From Candidatus Obscuribacter sp. (GTDB taxonomy: Bacteria > Cyanobacteriota > Vampirovibrionia > Obscuribacterales > Obscuribacteraceae), in the NCBI GenBank assembly GCA_016718315.1, contig JADKDV010000004.1, positions 434,001-498,000 on the forward strand: a DNA stretch of 64,000 nt. The letters are read 5' to 3'. A program made the position numbers and the translations under genes. Positions within the stretch are counted from its first letter, which is position 1. The number at the start of each line of letters is the position of its first letter. Under the pieces are notes generated by a model. The model made no database searches and was not told the DNA's origin. It saw nothing but the letters and a program-made list of their open reading frames with translations. Shown piece by piece: positions 1 to 8,980 of this stretch.

Positions 1-93
1 TCAAGTTTTAGAGCTTCAAAGAGAATTTCCACGTTGTAATTTTAATAATCGCGAGAAAGAGTCGACCCATAAGGATGTGTTTTTGAAATCAAG

Positions 94-201
94 CTAAGCC
101 ATTCTTAGTTTTAGTCCGCGAATTTTAGGGTATTCTAGTAAAGCTGCGGCTATGAGGGTTCTTCCTTCTAAAGTTTCCAATTTAGAGTCCTCGCTTTCCA
201 C
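94..201 (-). CDS. possible small ORF, 35 aa, unknown
   Basis: A GTG-started frame on the minus strand encodes a short leucine- and arginine-rich peptide (EGRTLIAAALLEYPKIRG near its middle). An AAAGGTG stretch lies a few bases before the GTG. Composition resembles real coding sequence, but the frame is very short and I recognise no family. It is divergent from the TerD-like gene. It could equally be a decayed fragment or chance. The remaining bases before position 278 hold nothing I can name. Confidence 0.2.
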   Translation of the reverse strand: MESEDSKLETLEGRTLIAAALLEYPKIRGLKLRMA

Positions 202-277
202 AGCACCTTTCTAATTTTTTGTACTATCTAGTAAGTCATTGCACTTGACTGTCCGTTAGCGCTTTACTCAGGGTTTT

Positions 278-2416
278 ATGACTTCCGACTCAATTGTCAA
301 AACGGCACAAGCTAACCGCATCATGGTCAGACGTGCCCATAAAGTCATAGTCCTGCCGACCAGCACTGAGCCTAAGCTCAGTGCGCATTATGTTGCTACG
401 GTTGCCAAAAACCTTGAGTCCCTGGGTTACACCCTGTCTGTTGAGCTGATGGAGGCTTGCAGGCGTATTGAGCTAGCCGAGCTAAGTCAGTTAAATAAAG
501 AGCTGCTTGAGATTTTATCCATCCAAAAAGGCGCTGATCATACATTTAGACCGATGTATCCGGGCTTTCCCCAGCAAGTGATGGATATGTCCGAGGGCGA
601 GTTGTACTTAAACGCCATATTGCACTATCTCACTGCTGGCAAATATTTGCCTGAGGAGCCACCTAAAAAGCTCTTTGGTATTTTTAAGGTCAAAGGCCGC
701 CCCCCACTAATCGAAAACACCGATCTTAAAGCTATCGGTTTATGCACCCTTGCCGATTTTGAGGCTGTCTTTACGCGACTGGCAGGCTCTAGTACTGCTA
801 TCTCGCTCTCGGATAAAGTGGATTTGACTGAATACGTCAAGCTCTATGGCGATCAAATCGAGCGGTTGTTGCCCCAATCAATGTCCAACCGTGAAAACAA
901 AATTGCCGTTATCGCAGCCCTTATTGCTCATACAAATATTGGAGAGACGCTTGCCCGACAATCTTGCAGCACCGCCACAGATGTCTTGCGGCTGGCCACA
1001 GGGATGAGTAGTGGCGATGTGTCGCTTGCCTTGGCTGGCAAATTGCGCAATTTTAAGAGGTCTGAGAGGCGCCTTTTGCTGGAGCTTTTGGAGGCGCAGT
1101 CCAATCTCGAAGAAGACATGTTGCGCTGGAAAAAGCGCTGGATCAGGCTGGGGGAGCGTCTCCACCCCGGGGAGTATGCCAGTCGGTATCCGCGAGCTGC
1201 TGCTGCATTTAACTTGCTACGCAATAATCTGCCCTACGAGACTACTGATAGCAAATTAGAAAGACTTTTAGAGGCGCGCCAGGTCAAGGAGGCGCTGCAA
1301 ATACTCAAAGAGCGACCGGGGATGTTAGCCAGGCGGCTGGATCATCTCTTGCGTCTCGATAAGGAGATGCAGCAAGATGTTGCTTTGACTTTTGCTCAAG
1401 TGGCTGGCAAAGTCTCTACTGTTGTACTGCTACAACTCAGACATCATTTTAAGATCCGTTGCCAAAAGCGTGATTTGCGAGTCTTTTTGCCTAAAGGAGT
1501 GGTGGCAAAAGCGCAAGCCGAAGTCAACTGCTTGTCTGATTTGCCGCCGTCCCTTTGCGAAATGGTCACCAGCATCTGTACCAAAGCATTGCAAGAGCGT
1601 TTTGCCAGGCTGCCTGCTCTCGGTACAGTCTATCTGGATCCTGCGCTCAGGGACTATATGGTGCCATTTGCATTGCGCTCGGCATCTAAGGCACTGAGGA
1701 CTATCAGTCGCGGTAGTCGTGTGCCACTGCCAGTCGCTACCGATACTTTGCGCTTTTTTGTCTGGTGGAAGAACGGCATTGCCAGAACTGATCTTGATCT
1801 TAGTGCAGCCATGTTTGATGATCAGTTTAGATTTATCAACGCCCTTACCTTTTATGACCTCAAAAATTTTGGTGGTCATCATAGTGGAGATATTGTCGAT
1901 GCTCCTAATGGTGCCAGCGAGTTTATCGATATCTCTATGGCGCGCTGTCTTGAGCGAGATGTGCGTTATATCGTGATGGTGATAAAGAGCTACACGATGC
2001 AGCCTTATTGCGATTTGCCGGAGTGCTTTGCCGGTTGGATGTCGCGTCAGCAGCCGGGCTCTGGCGAAATCTATGAGCCTAAGACCGTGGTGGATAAGCT
2101 CGATATTAGCTCTGACAGTCAAATAGCAATCCCCGCTATTTTTGATTTGGTGGCTAAAAAAGTGATCTGGGTGGACCTCAGTCTAACGAGCTATCCGGGC
2201 TGGAGTAATACTATCGCGGTCAATCGCAAAGGTATACAAGTATCGCTCCAGGCAATGGTCGAGATGTCTAAACCGGACCTCTATGATTTGCTCAGTATGC
2301 ATGCGCGCGCCAGGGGGACGCTAGTGGAGAGTCGTGACAACGCTGACGTGGTTTACTCGGCAGATGATTTGCCTTTTGACTTGACGCATATTGCCAGCCA
2401 GTTCATGAGTGACTAG
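278..2416 (+). CDS. TerD-like C-terminal domain protein, 712 aa
   Basis: A large soluble protein with no signal peptide or membrane segment. The first ~490 residues are charged and helical and I cannot assign them. From about residue 500 there is a TerD-type (tellurium-resistance family) signature: DLDLSA near residue 503, followed by a HHSGD motif near 532 and an ASEFIDI stretch near 545, matching the HSGD...E pattern of TerD calcium-binding stress proteins. Proteins with a long N-terminal part and a TerD-like end are known in other bacteria but their role is poorly understood; tellurite resistance should not be assumed. It stands alone, with no other ter genes nearby, and ends at a strong terminator shared with the convergent gene. 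The ATG start has a weak CAGGG ribosome-binding site. Confidence 0.8.
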   Translation: MTSDSIVKTAQANRIMVRRAHKVIVLPTSTEPKLSAHYVATVAKNLESLGYTLSVELMEACRRIELAELSQLNKELLEILSIQKGADHTFRPMYPGFPQQVMDMSEGELYLNAILHYLTAGKYLPEEPPKKLFGIFKVKGRPPLIENTDLKAIGLCTLADFEAVFTRLAGSSTAISLSDKVDLTEYVKLYGDQIERLLPQSMSNRENKIAVIAALIAHTNIGETLARQSCSTATDVLRLATGMSSGDVSLALAGKLRNFKRSERRLLLELLEAQSNLEEDMLRWKKRWIRLGERLHPGEYASRYPRAAAAFNLLRNNLPYETTDSKLERLLEARQVKEALQILKERPGMLARRLDHLLRLDKEMQQDVALTFAQVAGKVSTVVLLQLRHHFKIRCQKRDLRVFLPKGVVAKAQAEVNCLSDLPPSLCEMVTSICTKALQERFARLPALGTVYLDPALRDYMVPFALRSASKALRTISRGSRVPLPVATDTLRFFVWWKNGIARTDLDLSAAMFDDQFRFINALTFYDLKNFGGHHSGDIVDAPNGASEFIDISMARCLERDVRYIVMVIKSYTMQPYCDLPECFAGWMSRQQPGSGEIYEPKTVVDKLDISSDSQIAIPAIFDLVAKKVIWVDLSLTSYPGWSNTIAVNRKGIQVSLQAMVEMSKPDLYDLLSMHARARGTLVESRDNADVVYSADDLPFDLTHIASQFMSD

Positions 2417-2422
2417 TAAAGA

Positions 2423-2477
2423 CAATCGCCCCGTCATTGATCGCTGAGAGCGAGATGACGAGGCGATTGTGCTTTTT
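2423..2477 (+). terminator. intrinsic terminator between convergent genes
   Basis: A 15-bp stem with one mismatch (2423-2437 with 2455-2469, arms beginning CAATCGCC) encloses a 17-base loop that can itself fold (TCGC/GCGA). A T5 run follows at 2473-2477. It sits between the TerD-like gene and the convergent beta-helix gene and is best placed to end the plus-strand transcript. Confidence 0.8.
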
Positions 2478-2531
2478 GCTGTTTAGTGCCACTGGTGTGG
2501 CGTCAGGTTTGTTGTGTCAATTGCTGCGCTG

Positions 2532-3908
2532 TTATGGTCCGCCCAGTGTGACAGGGATTTTGACGGTTGGGCCATATGGTGCAGTTAGCTCGCTTACTGT
2601 GGTCAACTGAGAGCCTTTGCCAACCGCTGGTGAGGTCGGTAGTGGCGCATAGTTGAGAGTAGATAGAGTGTAGGGCACATAGTCATCAGGCAAGGCATTG
2701 ATAGCTGGGCCGTCGACTAGTTGCGGATCTTGCAATACGCCAGCCAGGGCTGTGGTATTGCCTGCTACGCGGTACTGGAAATTGCCGCCGGCGTTGACTT
2801 TAAAGGCAGCAGGTACTGAGATAGTGCCACCATAAAAGATACTATTGGCCACTTTAAATGTGCCTATACCATTGGTCCTGATGGGAAAGCCCAGCATGCC
2901 GATTTTGGGAGGGAAGGGGTTAGTTGGTGAGAGCACCACTGGATAAAATGGTGTGATGAATGTGCAGCGATTGACTCTCACATCGGTAGTGTTGGCAAAC
3001 TGAGGCTCAGCATCGATCATGTATATGCTCTCTCCGAGAAAGAGGTTGTCTGTTGCGTTTAGCTTGCCGCTATGCATGATTACGCCGATTGTGAGATACG
3101 GTCCAAAGATATTGCGATGCGAGACAATCTCTGTTGTATGTGCTGGTGCCAGTGGACTGGCAGATGTAATACCTGTACCGCAGCCACGACTGAAGCCGCC
3201 GAAGTGTTGCGTGCTACCAAAGGTGCATTCTCTAAAAACTACGCGGTTATTGGCTCCTGCTGGGGCGTTTTCTCTAGCTCCGTTAAAACAGTTTCTAAAG
3301 TCGCAATCAATCACTTGATTGTTGTAACCAGCAAACTCCATGCCACTGCATATAATGGCTCCATAAGGCGGGAGACTGACGCGGTTTTCGATTTCGATGT
3401 TGCGTACAGTGCTGTTTTGTGTGCCAGGAGCCAGATTGATGCAGGTGGTCCGGTAGGAGTACATCTTGATGCCAGCTCGTCTGGCGCCAACAAAGTGCAC
3501 ATAGCTACCAGCGATATTTACTCCAGTCGGTATGCCAGTGTTATAGCCAGCTGGTGGTTTGTCACTACCACCGTAGAGTGTGATTTTGCCGTTGTGTCCT
3601 GCTTGCGGTGACTGACGTACTACAATTGGAGCGCCGGCTGTGCCACTTTTGGGGATAGTAAAGCTGGTCTCGTAAGTGATGCCGCTTGTACCTCCGTCTA
3701 GCACAATCTGGTCACCCGGATTGACGCTGGCCCAGTTGATTTGAGCGGGGTCTTTCCAGGCTTTCTTCCAGGTCATGCCGTCTGAGCCGTCACCTGTGGG
3801 TGAGACAAAAAACGCTCGGGCGCTGGCGTCTGCTTGATAGGTACAAATAGTTGCAACAGCTAGTAAAACTGCTGTTTTGATTGTTTTGACAGATAGGTGA
3901 TGGTGCAT
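2532..3908 (-). CDS. secreted right-handed beta-helix protein
   Basis: The ATG at 3908 is preferred over a GTG eight codons upstream because GGGG lies 7 bases before it and a clean signal peptide follows (LSVKTIKTAVLLAVAT, then an ASA-type cleavage region). The mature protein opens with FFVSPTGDGSDGMTWKKAW, the typical start of exported parallel beta-helix proteins of the pectate-lyase fold. It continues with repeated short strands rich in N, G and V (NRVVFREC, NQVIDCDFRNC) that resemble beta-helix coils. Such proteins bind or cleave polysaccharides or act at the cell surface; the substrate cannot be told here and I see no defined catalytic set. It is last in a minus-strand series of exported proteins, separated by ~160 bases from the next upstream gene. 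Confidence 0.8.
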   Translation of the reverse strand: MHHHLSVKTIKTAVLLAVATICTYQADASARAFFVSPTGDGSDGMTWKKAWKDPAQINWASVNPGDQIVLDGGTSGITYETSFTIPKSGTAGAPIVVRQSPQAGHNGKITLYGGSDKPPAGYNTGIPTGVNIAGSYVHFVGARRAGIKMYSYRTTCINLAPGTQNSTVRNIEIENRVSLPPYGAIICSGMEFAGYNNQVIDCDFRNCFNGARENAPAGANNRVVFRECTFGSTQHFGGFSRGCGTGITSASPLAPAHTTEIVSHRNIFGPYLTIGVIMHSGKLNATDNLFLGESIYMIDAEPQFANTTDVRVNRCTFITPFYPVVLSPTNPFPPKIGMLGFPIRTNGIGTFKVANSIFYGGTISVPAAFKVNAGGNFQYRVAGNTTALAGVLQDPQLVDGPAINALPDDYVPYTLSTLNYAPLPTSPAVGKGSQLTTVSELTAPYGPTVKIPVTLGGP

Positions 3909-4068
3909 GTAGACCCCGCATAAAGTTGGCACGTGTAAAAGGGGGAGCGATAGTAGATACCGCCCATGTCAAACTGTTTTGCTCGATGACTACACGATAG
4001 GCATATATCGTGAATGTATTGTGAGTCCAATGTGAACTGACAGTGAAGTGAGCAAATTGTTAGAACTT

Positions 4069-5724
4069 CTAATGTTTGTGTGAGGTTTGTTGATTCAATA
4101 TATGGGCTTTTAGAGCTTCTCTAAAAATCGCCAGCTGCTCAAAAAGTTCTTTTGTTTCTTTGGGATAGGCTTTTGCTGCTTGCTCCGATTTTAGGCAGGC
4201 GGCGTTAACACCTTGAGGATGCCATGCTCTTTGGCGCATATCTGCTGTAATTACTTGTGTACCTGAGAGACGATTGTGCATGTCTGACAGAGCTATCAGG
4301 GCGCCGTGGTCATTGAGTGAGTCAAAGCGTTTGTCCTGGAGCAATGCTTTTAGCATGTTTATGCTCGTTTGAGATTTACTGAGCTGATTTAGCCAGGCCG
4401 GGCGAAAGTTTGAATACTGACCTTTAATAGATAGAGAGGCGGGATCGTAAAAGACATCAACTAAATATGATTGTTCTTTACTGCCACCGAGACTGAGCAG
4501 CGCTGCAGCCAGATCTGCTTTTTGATCGCCATAAAAGTCTTCGGTGAGGCGGGCAAACTCGCCTCTGAGTAGTGAGCTTGCGCGGGTTGGTGCAAGATGG
4601 GCGGCGGCGATGGTCCACCAGGGCGTTATCAGAGGGTCTGTGCGATTGGCTTTGAGGTAGTCGCGCTCCCATTTGTCGCAGGCTAAAAGCTCATCTACTT
4701 GGTTGGCTTTGAGTACGGCTGGAGCGTCTTTTAATACGGCTAGCTGCATTGCCTTATAAGTGTAGTTGTTGTTATTTCGTGCTTTTAGATCCGGGTCAGT
4801 GGAGGGCAGTTTGCCTTGCAGCATCAGCATTAGTCTTTTGGGACCAAGTGTCTGCATCGCCTGGCGCAGGTCCTCTCTATTGGCAATTAGATCAAATCCT
4901 GTGTCTGATGCTAGCCAGAGCAAAATCCAGTATCTATCTGGAGATGGCAATTTATCTATTGACTGTCGCACTGTGTTTGCTATCGCTTTGCGGCCCTGGT
5001 CACTGGGTGAGCGCCCGGTCGATGCACGGTCTAGCTTGACTGTATACCAGCTGGCACAGTAGTCTCTGTCTTTGCGCTCCTGCCAGTACCTGGCAAAACC
5101 TGGCTCACCACCTGTGCCCTGGATACCGTAGTGATAACCAGCGCGCTCCATATAAAAACGCACTACTTCGCTTGCAATTTGTCCAACTGTTTTTTTTGTT
5201 GTTGGTATATCGCTGTGTTCACCAGGTTTGCCGCCGATGCTTTGATTGCGGATATTTTTTATTTTTATGGGCATGGCAAGCATTTGCGGCTCTGGATAGG
5301 TCGGTGCCTTATCCTCAGCCAGGCTGACTATTGCTGGTAATATTTTGGCGTCTTCTTTGCTATAGAGTGCTGCAATAGCCAGTGTACGTACTCTGGCATC
5401 AGGGTCTTTTAGTAAAGGCAGCAAATTAGTGGTGGTGTATTTGGCTGACTGTATTTGTTTAAATACCTCCGCGTCGCTCTTATTACCGGTGTATCTATCG
5501 GGAGTACAACAGCGGTCGTAAAGGACGTTACCGATGGTGAAGTACTCAAGTTGTGCGGCAAATCTGCGAAAGTCTTGTGCTGTATCGGCTTTACTGGAGA
5601 TAACAGCTGTCTTAACCTGATCTGCTGCCAGCTCCTGATCGGCCGCCTGTGTGCCTGCAACAGCTGTTGCCCAGAGGCAGAACAGAGTTGTGGTGGCTGC
5701 CAAAATGGGTTTTAGATAGGGCAA
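4069..5724 (-). CDS. secreted HEAT-repeat-like protein, 551 aa
   Basis: Starts with TTG; GAGG lies 8 bases upstream inside the last codons of the preceding gene, whose stop is 4 bases away, so translation is probably coupled. A signal peptide (LKPILAATTTLFCLWATAVAG) is followed by an alpha-helical protein. Residues ~100-135 (DPDARVRTLAIAALYS, then KILPAIVSLAED) form a HEAT-type helix pair. Later segments are helical with further weak repeats, and the C terminus is His-rich. HEAT-like proteins are scaffolds; no enzymatic motif is visible. It follows two copies of a lineage-type exported family, so it may act with them in the periplasm or at the surface. Function unknown. Confidence 0.75.
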   Translation of the reverse strand: MPYLKPILAATTTLFCLWATAVAGTQAADQELAADQVKTAVISSKADTAQDFRRFAAQLEYFTIGNVLYDRCCTPDRYTGNKSDAEVFKQIQSAKYTTTNLLPLLKDPDARVRTLAIAALYSKEDAKILPAIVSLAEDKAPTYPEPQMLAMPIKIKNIRNQSIGGKPGEHSDIPTTKKTVGQIASEVVRFYMERAGYHYGIQGTGGEPGFARYWQERKDRDYCASWYTVKLDRASTGRSPSDQGRKAIANTVRQSIDKLPSPDRYWILLWLASDTGFDLIANREDLRQAMQTLGPKRLMLMLQGKLPSTDPDLKARNNNNYTYKAMQLAVLKDAPAVLKANQVDELLACDKWERDYLKANRTDPLITPWWTIAAAHLAPTRASSLLRGEFARLTEDFYGDQKADLAAALLSLGGSKEQSYLVDVFYDPASLSIKGQYSNFRPAWLNQLSKSQTSINMLKALLQDKRFDSLNDHGALIALSDMHNRLSGTQVITADMRQRAWHPQGVNAACLKSEQAAKAYPKETKELFEQLAIFREALKAHILNQQTSHKH

Positions 5725-5728
5725 AACT

Positions 5729-6601
5729 TTACCTCTTATCTTTTGCTTTTGTAGCGTTTTTTGTTAGCTTATTTGATTCAGTAAATCCGATGGTATCGAG
5801 CATTTCATTTAACTGATTTTGGCTATCAGCAGAGTACGTGATGCGCACTACATCTGGTACTGGTTTGTATCCTTTGGGATAGGCAAAATCTTTTGCTTGG
5901 TAAGGAATTTTTTGCCAGGATACCGTACTGAGCTTTACCACAACACCTGTTCTCAGGTCAGGTACTATGGTGCGTGAATTGAAAGGCATTTGTGAGTTTT
6001 TGTCTCTTGTGTTTTGTCCAACTGCTTGTTTGCTACAGCGGTAGAGTGGTATCAGGTCTGTGTTGGGTAAGTTATAATAGCGAGCAATAAATTCCGCTAC
6101 CTGCGAAGAAATCTTTATATCGGGGGTAGCGCATATATAGTTGTCTTGTCCGGGTCCAGTTGAGTATTTTGCGTAGTTGAGTCCTTTAAAGTTTCCTCTT
6201 TGGCCGGCTGGCGCCTTTATGACGTTATATGGTTTGGCCACCAAGAACGGATTTCCCATAACTAGACAGCTGAATGTTTTCAGTTCTCCTATCCATTCTA
6301 TTTTTTCTTCATCGCGGTAACAGTGTATTTTCCAATCAGGTGATTTTGTGAGAACGTAAAACTTTTGCTTATGTGAGTACATGCGTACTGCATCATGCGT
6401 AAGCAAAATATCCACCTTGCCCATTTCTTCGTTGTTTTGTATCAGGTGCCATGCTTGCGGCACATTTGAATTTGCAGGCAAAGCGTCAGCGGTCATAGAG
6501 CATGCAGTTAGAGTAGCTAAAAAAGCAAAAGAGAAGGTCTGTAGCCTTTGACGCAATTTTATTGATAAAAGGATGCTGAGACTGTCTTTTGGTGGCAGCA
6601 T
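5729..6601 (-). CDS. secreted family protein, tandem copy B (possible lipoprotein)
   Basis: The ATG at 6601 is chosen: it follows the stop of the upstream paralogue by one base (TAAAATG), while a longer frame from 6667 would overlap that gene by 65 bases. The N terminus is a signal sequence with a lipobox-like LTAC. The mature part aligns with its neighbour over the whole length: a W(H/K)L opening, LTKSPDWKIHCY, EWIG, a central FIARYYNLPNT, then PYQAKDFAYPKG and a C-terminal LNEMLDTIGF. I recognise no named domain. The conserved tryptophans and repeated strand pattern suggest a compact beta-rich exported domain. Its last codons carry the ribosome-binding site of the next gene. Confidence 0.75.
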   Translation of the reverse strand: MLPPKDSLSILLSIKLRQRLQTFSFAFLATLTACSMTADALPANSNVPQAWHLIQNNEEMGKVDILLTHDAVRMYSHKQKFYVLTKSPDWKIHCYRDEEKIEWIGELKTFSCLVMGNPFLVAKPYNVIKAPAGQRGNFKGLNYAKYSTGPGQDNYICATPDIKISSQVAEFIARYYNLPNTDLIPLYRCSKQAVGQNTRDKNSQMPFNSRTIVPDLRTGVVVKLSTVSWQKIPYQAKDFAYPKGYKPVPDVVRITYSADSQNQLNEMLDTIGFTESNKLTKNATKAKDKR

Positions 6602-6602
6602 T

Positions 6603-7433
6603 TTAGTTTTTGCGTTTGGTTTGAGTGGAGGGCTGTACCAGTTTGTTTGATTCTTGCGAAAAGCCAATATTATCTAGCATGTCGTTGACTTCTGACTTGC
6701 GACTGGCGGAGTAGGATACCTGGATGATATCTGGTAAGCGCTTCAATCCTTTAGGGTATTCAAAGTCACTGGCTTTATATGGGACTTTTTGGCATGCCAG
6801 AGTCTGGAGCTTTACTATTTTGCCGCTTCTTAGGTCCTGCGATGAGTTGACTTCGATGGCGGCGTAGCTTTTGCGCGGCAGGGTAGACCGTTTGGGTAAA
6901 ATAGTGCTGCGGTAAAGTGGTATTTGATTGGTATTTGGCAGGTAGTAAAATCTGGCCATAAATTCGCCCACTTTTGGTGCAGCTTTAATGTCGTCGGCTG
7001 TTAACAGCGAGTTGGGCAGCGACTTGGTAATTTTGTGCTCTGTATATTTCAGACCCAGCATTTCACCTTTGCCTGTGGTCAAGTATGATGGCGAGCTATA
7101 GGGCTTGGGGACAGCAAAAGGATTGGCCATAATGAGCCCATTAAACTGCTCCATGGGACCTATCCATTCAACTTTGTCTTGTAGATTGTAGCAATGCACT
7201 TGCCAGTCTGGTGCTTTGGTAAGGAGATGGCATCCCAGTTTGGGGCTGTATATGTGAGCTGCATCATTAGTGATCAGCGCTTCTGTATTGCCCAATTCAT
7301 CAGACTTTTGAGTTAATTTCCACTCTGTGGTTGAGGGCGATTTGGCAATAGCCTTTGGATCTGCCATCACAGAGAATAGTGCTGTCAAATAAATTGACAG
7401 TGCTACAGCATGAAACAGTTGTTTGGGAGACAT
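6603..7433 (-). CDS. secreted family protein, tandem copy A
   Basis: A 276-residue exported protein (signal peptide near VALSIYLTALFSVMA). It is a clear paralogue of the next gene: LLTKAPDWQVHCY versus LLTKSPDWKIHCY, EWIG in both, FMARFYYLPNT versus FIARYYNLPNT, PYKASDFEYPKG versus PYQAKDFAYPKG, and VNDMLDNIGF versus LNEMLDTIGF. The tandem arrangement points to duplication. No database family comes to mind and no catalytic motif is evident. Upstream lies the remnant of a third copy, so the locus once held at least three in series. Confidence 0.75.
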   Translation of the reverse strand: MSPKQLFHAVALSIYLTALFSVMADPKAIAKSPSTTEWKLTQKSDELGNTEALITNDAAHIYSPKLGCHLLTKAPDWQVHCYNLQDKVEWIGPMEQFNGLIMANPFAVPKPYSSPSYLTTGKGEMLGLKYTEHKITKSLPNSLLTADDIKAAPKVGEFMARFYYLPNTNQIPLYRSTILPKRSTLPRKSYAAIEVNSSQDLRSGKIVKLQTLACQKVPYKASDFEYPKGLKRLPDIIQVSYSASRKSEVNDMLDNIGFSQESNKLVQPSTQTKRKN

Positions 7434-7491
7434 AATCTCTAAGTTTGTAGTCTATTGGTGGTTTAAACATTGTTCCACAATTTGTCTGTGA

Positions 7492-7724
7492 CTAATGCTT
7501 TTTGCCGCCCACCATTGTCTTTGCCCCCGAGGTAAAGCCGATGTCTTTGAGCATGTCGTTGACCTGTCCTTTGTCATTTTGGAGTATGAGATTTGGCTGA
7601 TGTCCATAATCCGTTTGTAGCCATGCGGCAGTGCAAAGGTCCAGTCGTTATAGGGCTCTCTGTGCCAATCTGTGGTAGCGATCTTATTGACCATGCCGCC
7701 AGGTAGACCTGGGGTCTGAAGCAT
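7492..7724 (-). pseudogene. remnant of a third copy of the secreted family
   Basis: Only the C-terminal third is present. The frame opening near 7724 reads PGLPGGMVNKIATTDWHREPY, then TFALPHGYKRIMDISQISYSK, matching the family's (D)LR(S/T)G..VKL, PYxAxDFxYPKG and ISYS blocks. After ISYSK, near 7563-7568, the frame breaks. Shifting by one base restores GQVNDMLKDIGFTSGAKT and a stop at 7492-7494, exactly the family's ending. A missing base in a short A run would explain it. The first ~170 residues, including the signal peptide, are absent, so this is a decayed copy even if the frameshift were an error. Confidence 0.75.
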
Positions 7725-7821
7725 TCATCACTTTTTGCATAGTTTTAAAACAGACTTTAAAATTTATATGACCTGCCTGCACAGCCGGGTATAAGACTAG
7801 AGGTTGGGTGGGGGTTTTTGT

Positions 7822-8937
7822 GTGTATTGTGAGCCTATCAGGACCGAGACATCAGTAGAGGTCGATGAGGAGGAGCAAGCGTCCACTTCAGTAGTGTCGC
7901 CCGCTTTTGTTGTGGCGTCAGCGCCTGTATTTGACAAGGATGGTCCGTCCCTGGCTCTGTTACCGCCTCTGGCTGATGACACAAGTGCTAGCTTGTCAGC
8001 ATCGGGTGCTGATACATCTGACTTGGCCGCTCCTGTTGTGCCTGCCTTTGCTGTGGCGCAGGGCTCCACAGTTGCCGCTCCCGGCAAGTTTGACTGGCTA
8101 TACGGCGCTGGTTGGCGTGTTTCGATAGCGTCTATAGCGATTAGCTCGATTCTTTCTTATTTTTGTCTGCACTCATTGACTGGTTATTATTACTGGCAAA
8201 TAACCGGGGTGCAGCATGATTTTTATATGCATACAGCTCACAATGCCTCTGGTATTGGTGTGCTCACTGCTCTCTTGTGCTTTGTGGCTTATCTCAAGAG
8301 CTTTGTGGGTATCAAGAGCGGCTGGTTTACATGGATTGCACGGACTTTGTTAGCTCTTGGTCTGGTGAGTGTGGGCGGCTTAGCATTTGGGGCTACTGGT
8401 GGACTATTCACCGTGGGTATTTGTGGGCTGTTTTTGCTTATGCATGGCTTGGGTAAGCAGGTACATCAGGCTCTACCTACGACTTTTAGATTTAAGCGAG
8501 CACTTCTGCTTAACGGGCTTGTAACATCACCTGCGGCGTTGTTTGTTATTTACTCAATCATGACCCGCCCTGAGCGGCCTGCTAACTACTCACCGACTTA
8601 CAGCGAATTTAGCGGTTCTGAGTTTGGTACCATGATTTTTGCTATGGTGCTTTTGATGGGCGTTGCCACATACGTTGTCTCGCGCTCGGCTCGCACCAGT
8701 GAGGTCAAGCCACTTGTTTTGCTGGGCGTACTGCAACAATCTCCGCTTTTGCTTGGCTTTTTGATGCAAGTGTTGAGCATGGGGTCACTGACTGATAGCG
8801 CACCATTTGTTGTCTCTGGGCTTTTGACCTTACTCACGACAGTTAGTGTTATAGCCGTCAGTGCCTCAGCTGCTGCTGTGGTTAACGGACGCAGACATCG
8901 TCGCAAAATGGCTAGAGCAGGCGGTTATGTCTTTTAG
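7822..8937 (+). CDS. multi-pass membrane protein, unknown
   Basis: The GTG at 7822 is favoured because GGTGGGGG lies about 7 bases upstream; an in-frame TTG at 7804 falls on that purine run. The first ~85 residues are acidic, then Ala/Ser/Pro-rich, and look like a disordered cytosolic tail. Then come about eight hydrophobic helices (for example SIASIAISSILSYFCL, TLLALGLVSVGGLAFG, MIFAMVLLMGVATYVV, LLTLLTTVSVIAVSAS). The end is a basic NGRRHRRKMARAGG tail. No transporter or enzyme motif is recognisable. It is divergent from the secreted-family locus and about 45 bases before a GNAT gene on the same strand, so the two may be co-transcribed. Confidence 0.7.
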   Translation: MYCEPIRTETSVEVDEEEQASTSVVSPAFVVASAPVFDKDGPSLALLPPLADDTSASLSASGADTSDLAAPVVPAFAVAQGSTVAAPGKFDWLYGAGWRVSIASIAISSILSYFCLHSLTGYYYWQITGVQHDFYMHTAHNASGIGVLTALLCFVAYLKSFVGIKSGWFTWIARTLLALGLVSVGGLAFGATGGLFTVGICGLFLLMHGLGKQVHQALPTTFRFKRALLLNGLVTSPAALFVIYSIMTRPERPANYSPTYSEFSGSEFGTMIFAMVLLMGVATYVVSRSARTSEVKPLVLLGVLQQSPLLLGFLMQVLSMGSLTDSAPFVVSGLLTLLTTVSVIAVSASAAAVVNGRRHRRKMARAGGYVF

Positions 8938-8980
8938 TTATTAAGTCATCTTGGTTTAGTTAGCCAGTGAGGATTTGCAA

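Noticed and set aside
1430..2122. 230-codon minus-strand frame within the TerD-like gene
   Set aside because: His/Arg-rich shadow of a coding gene, no start signals.
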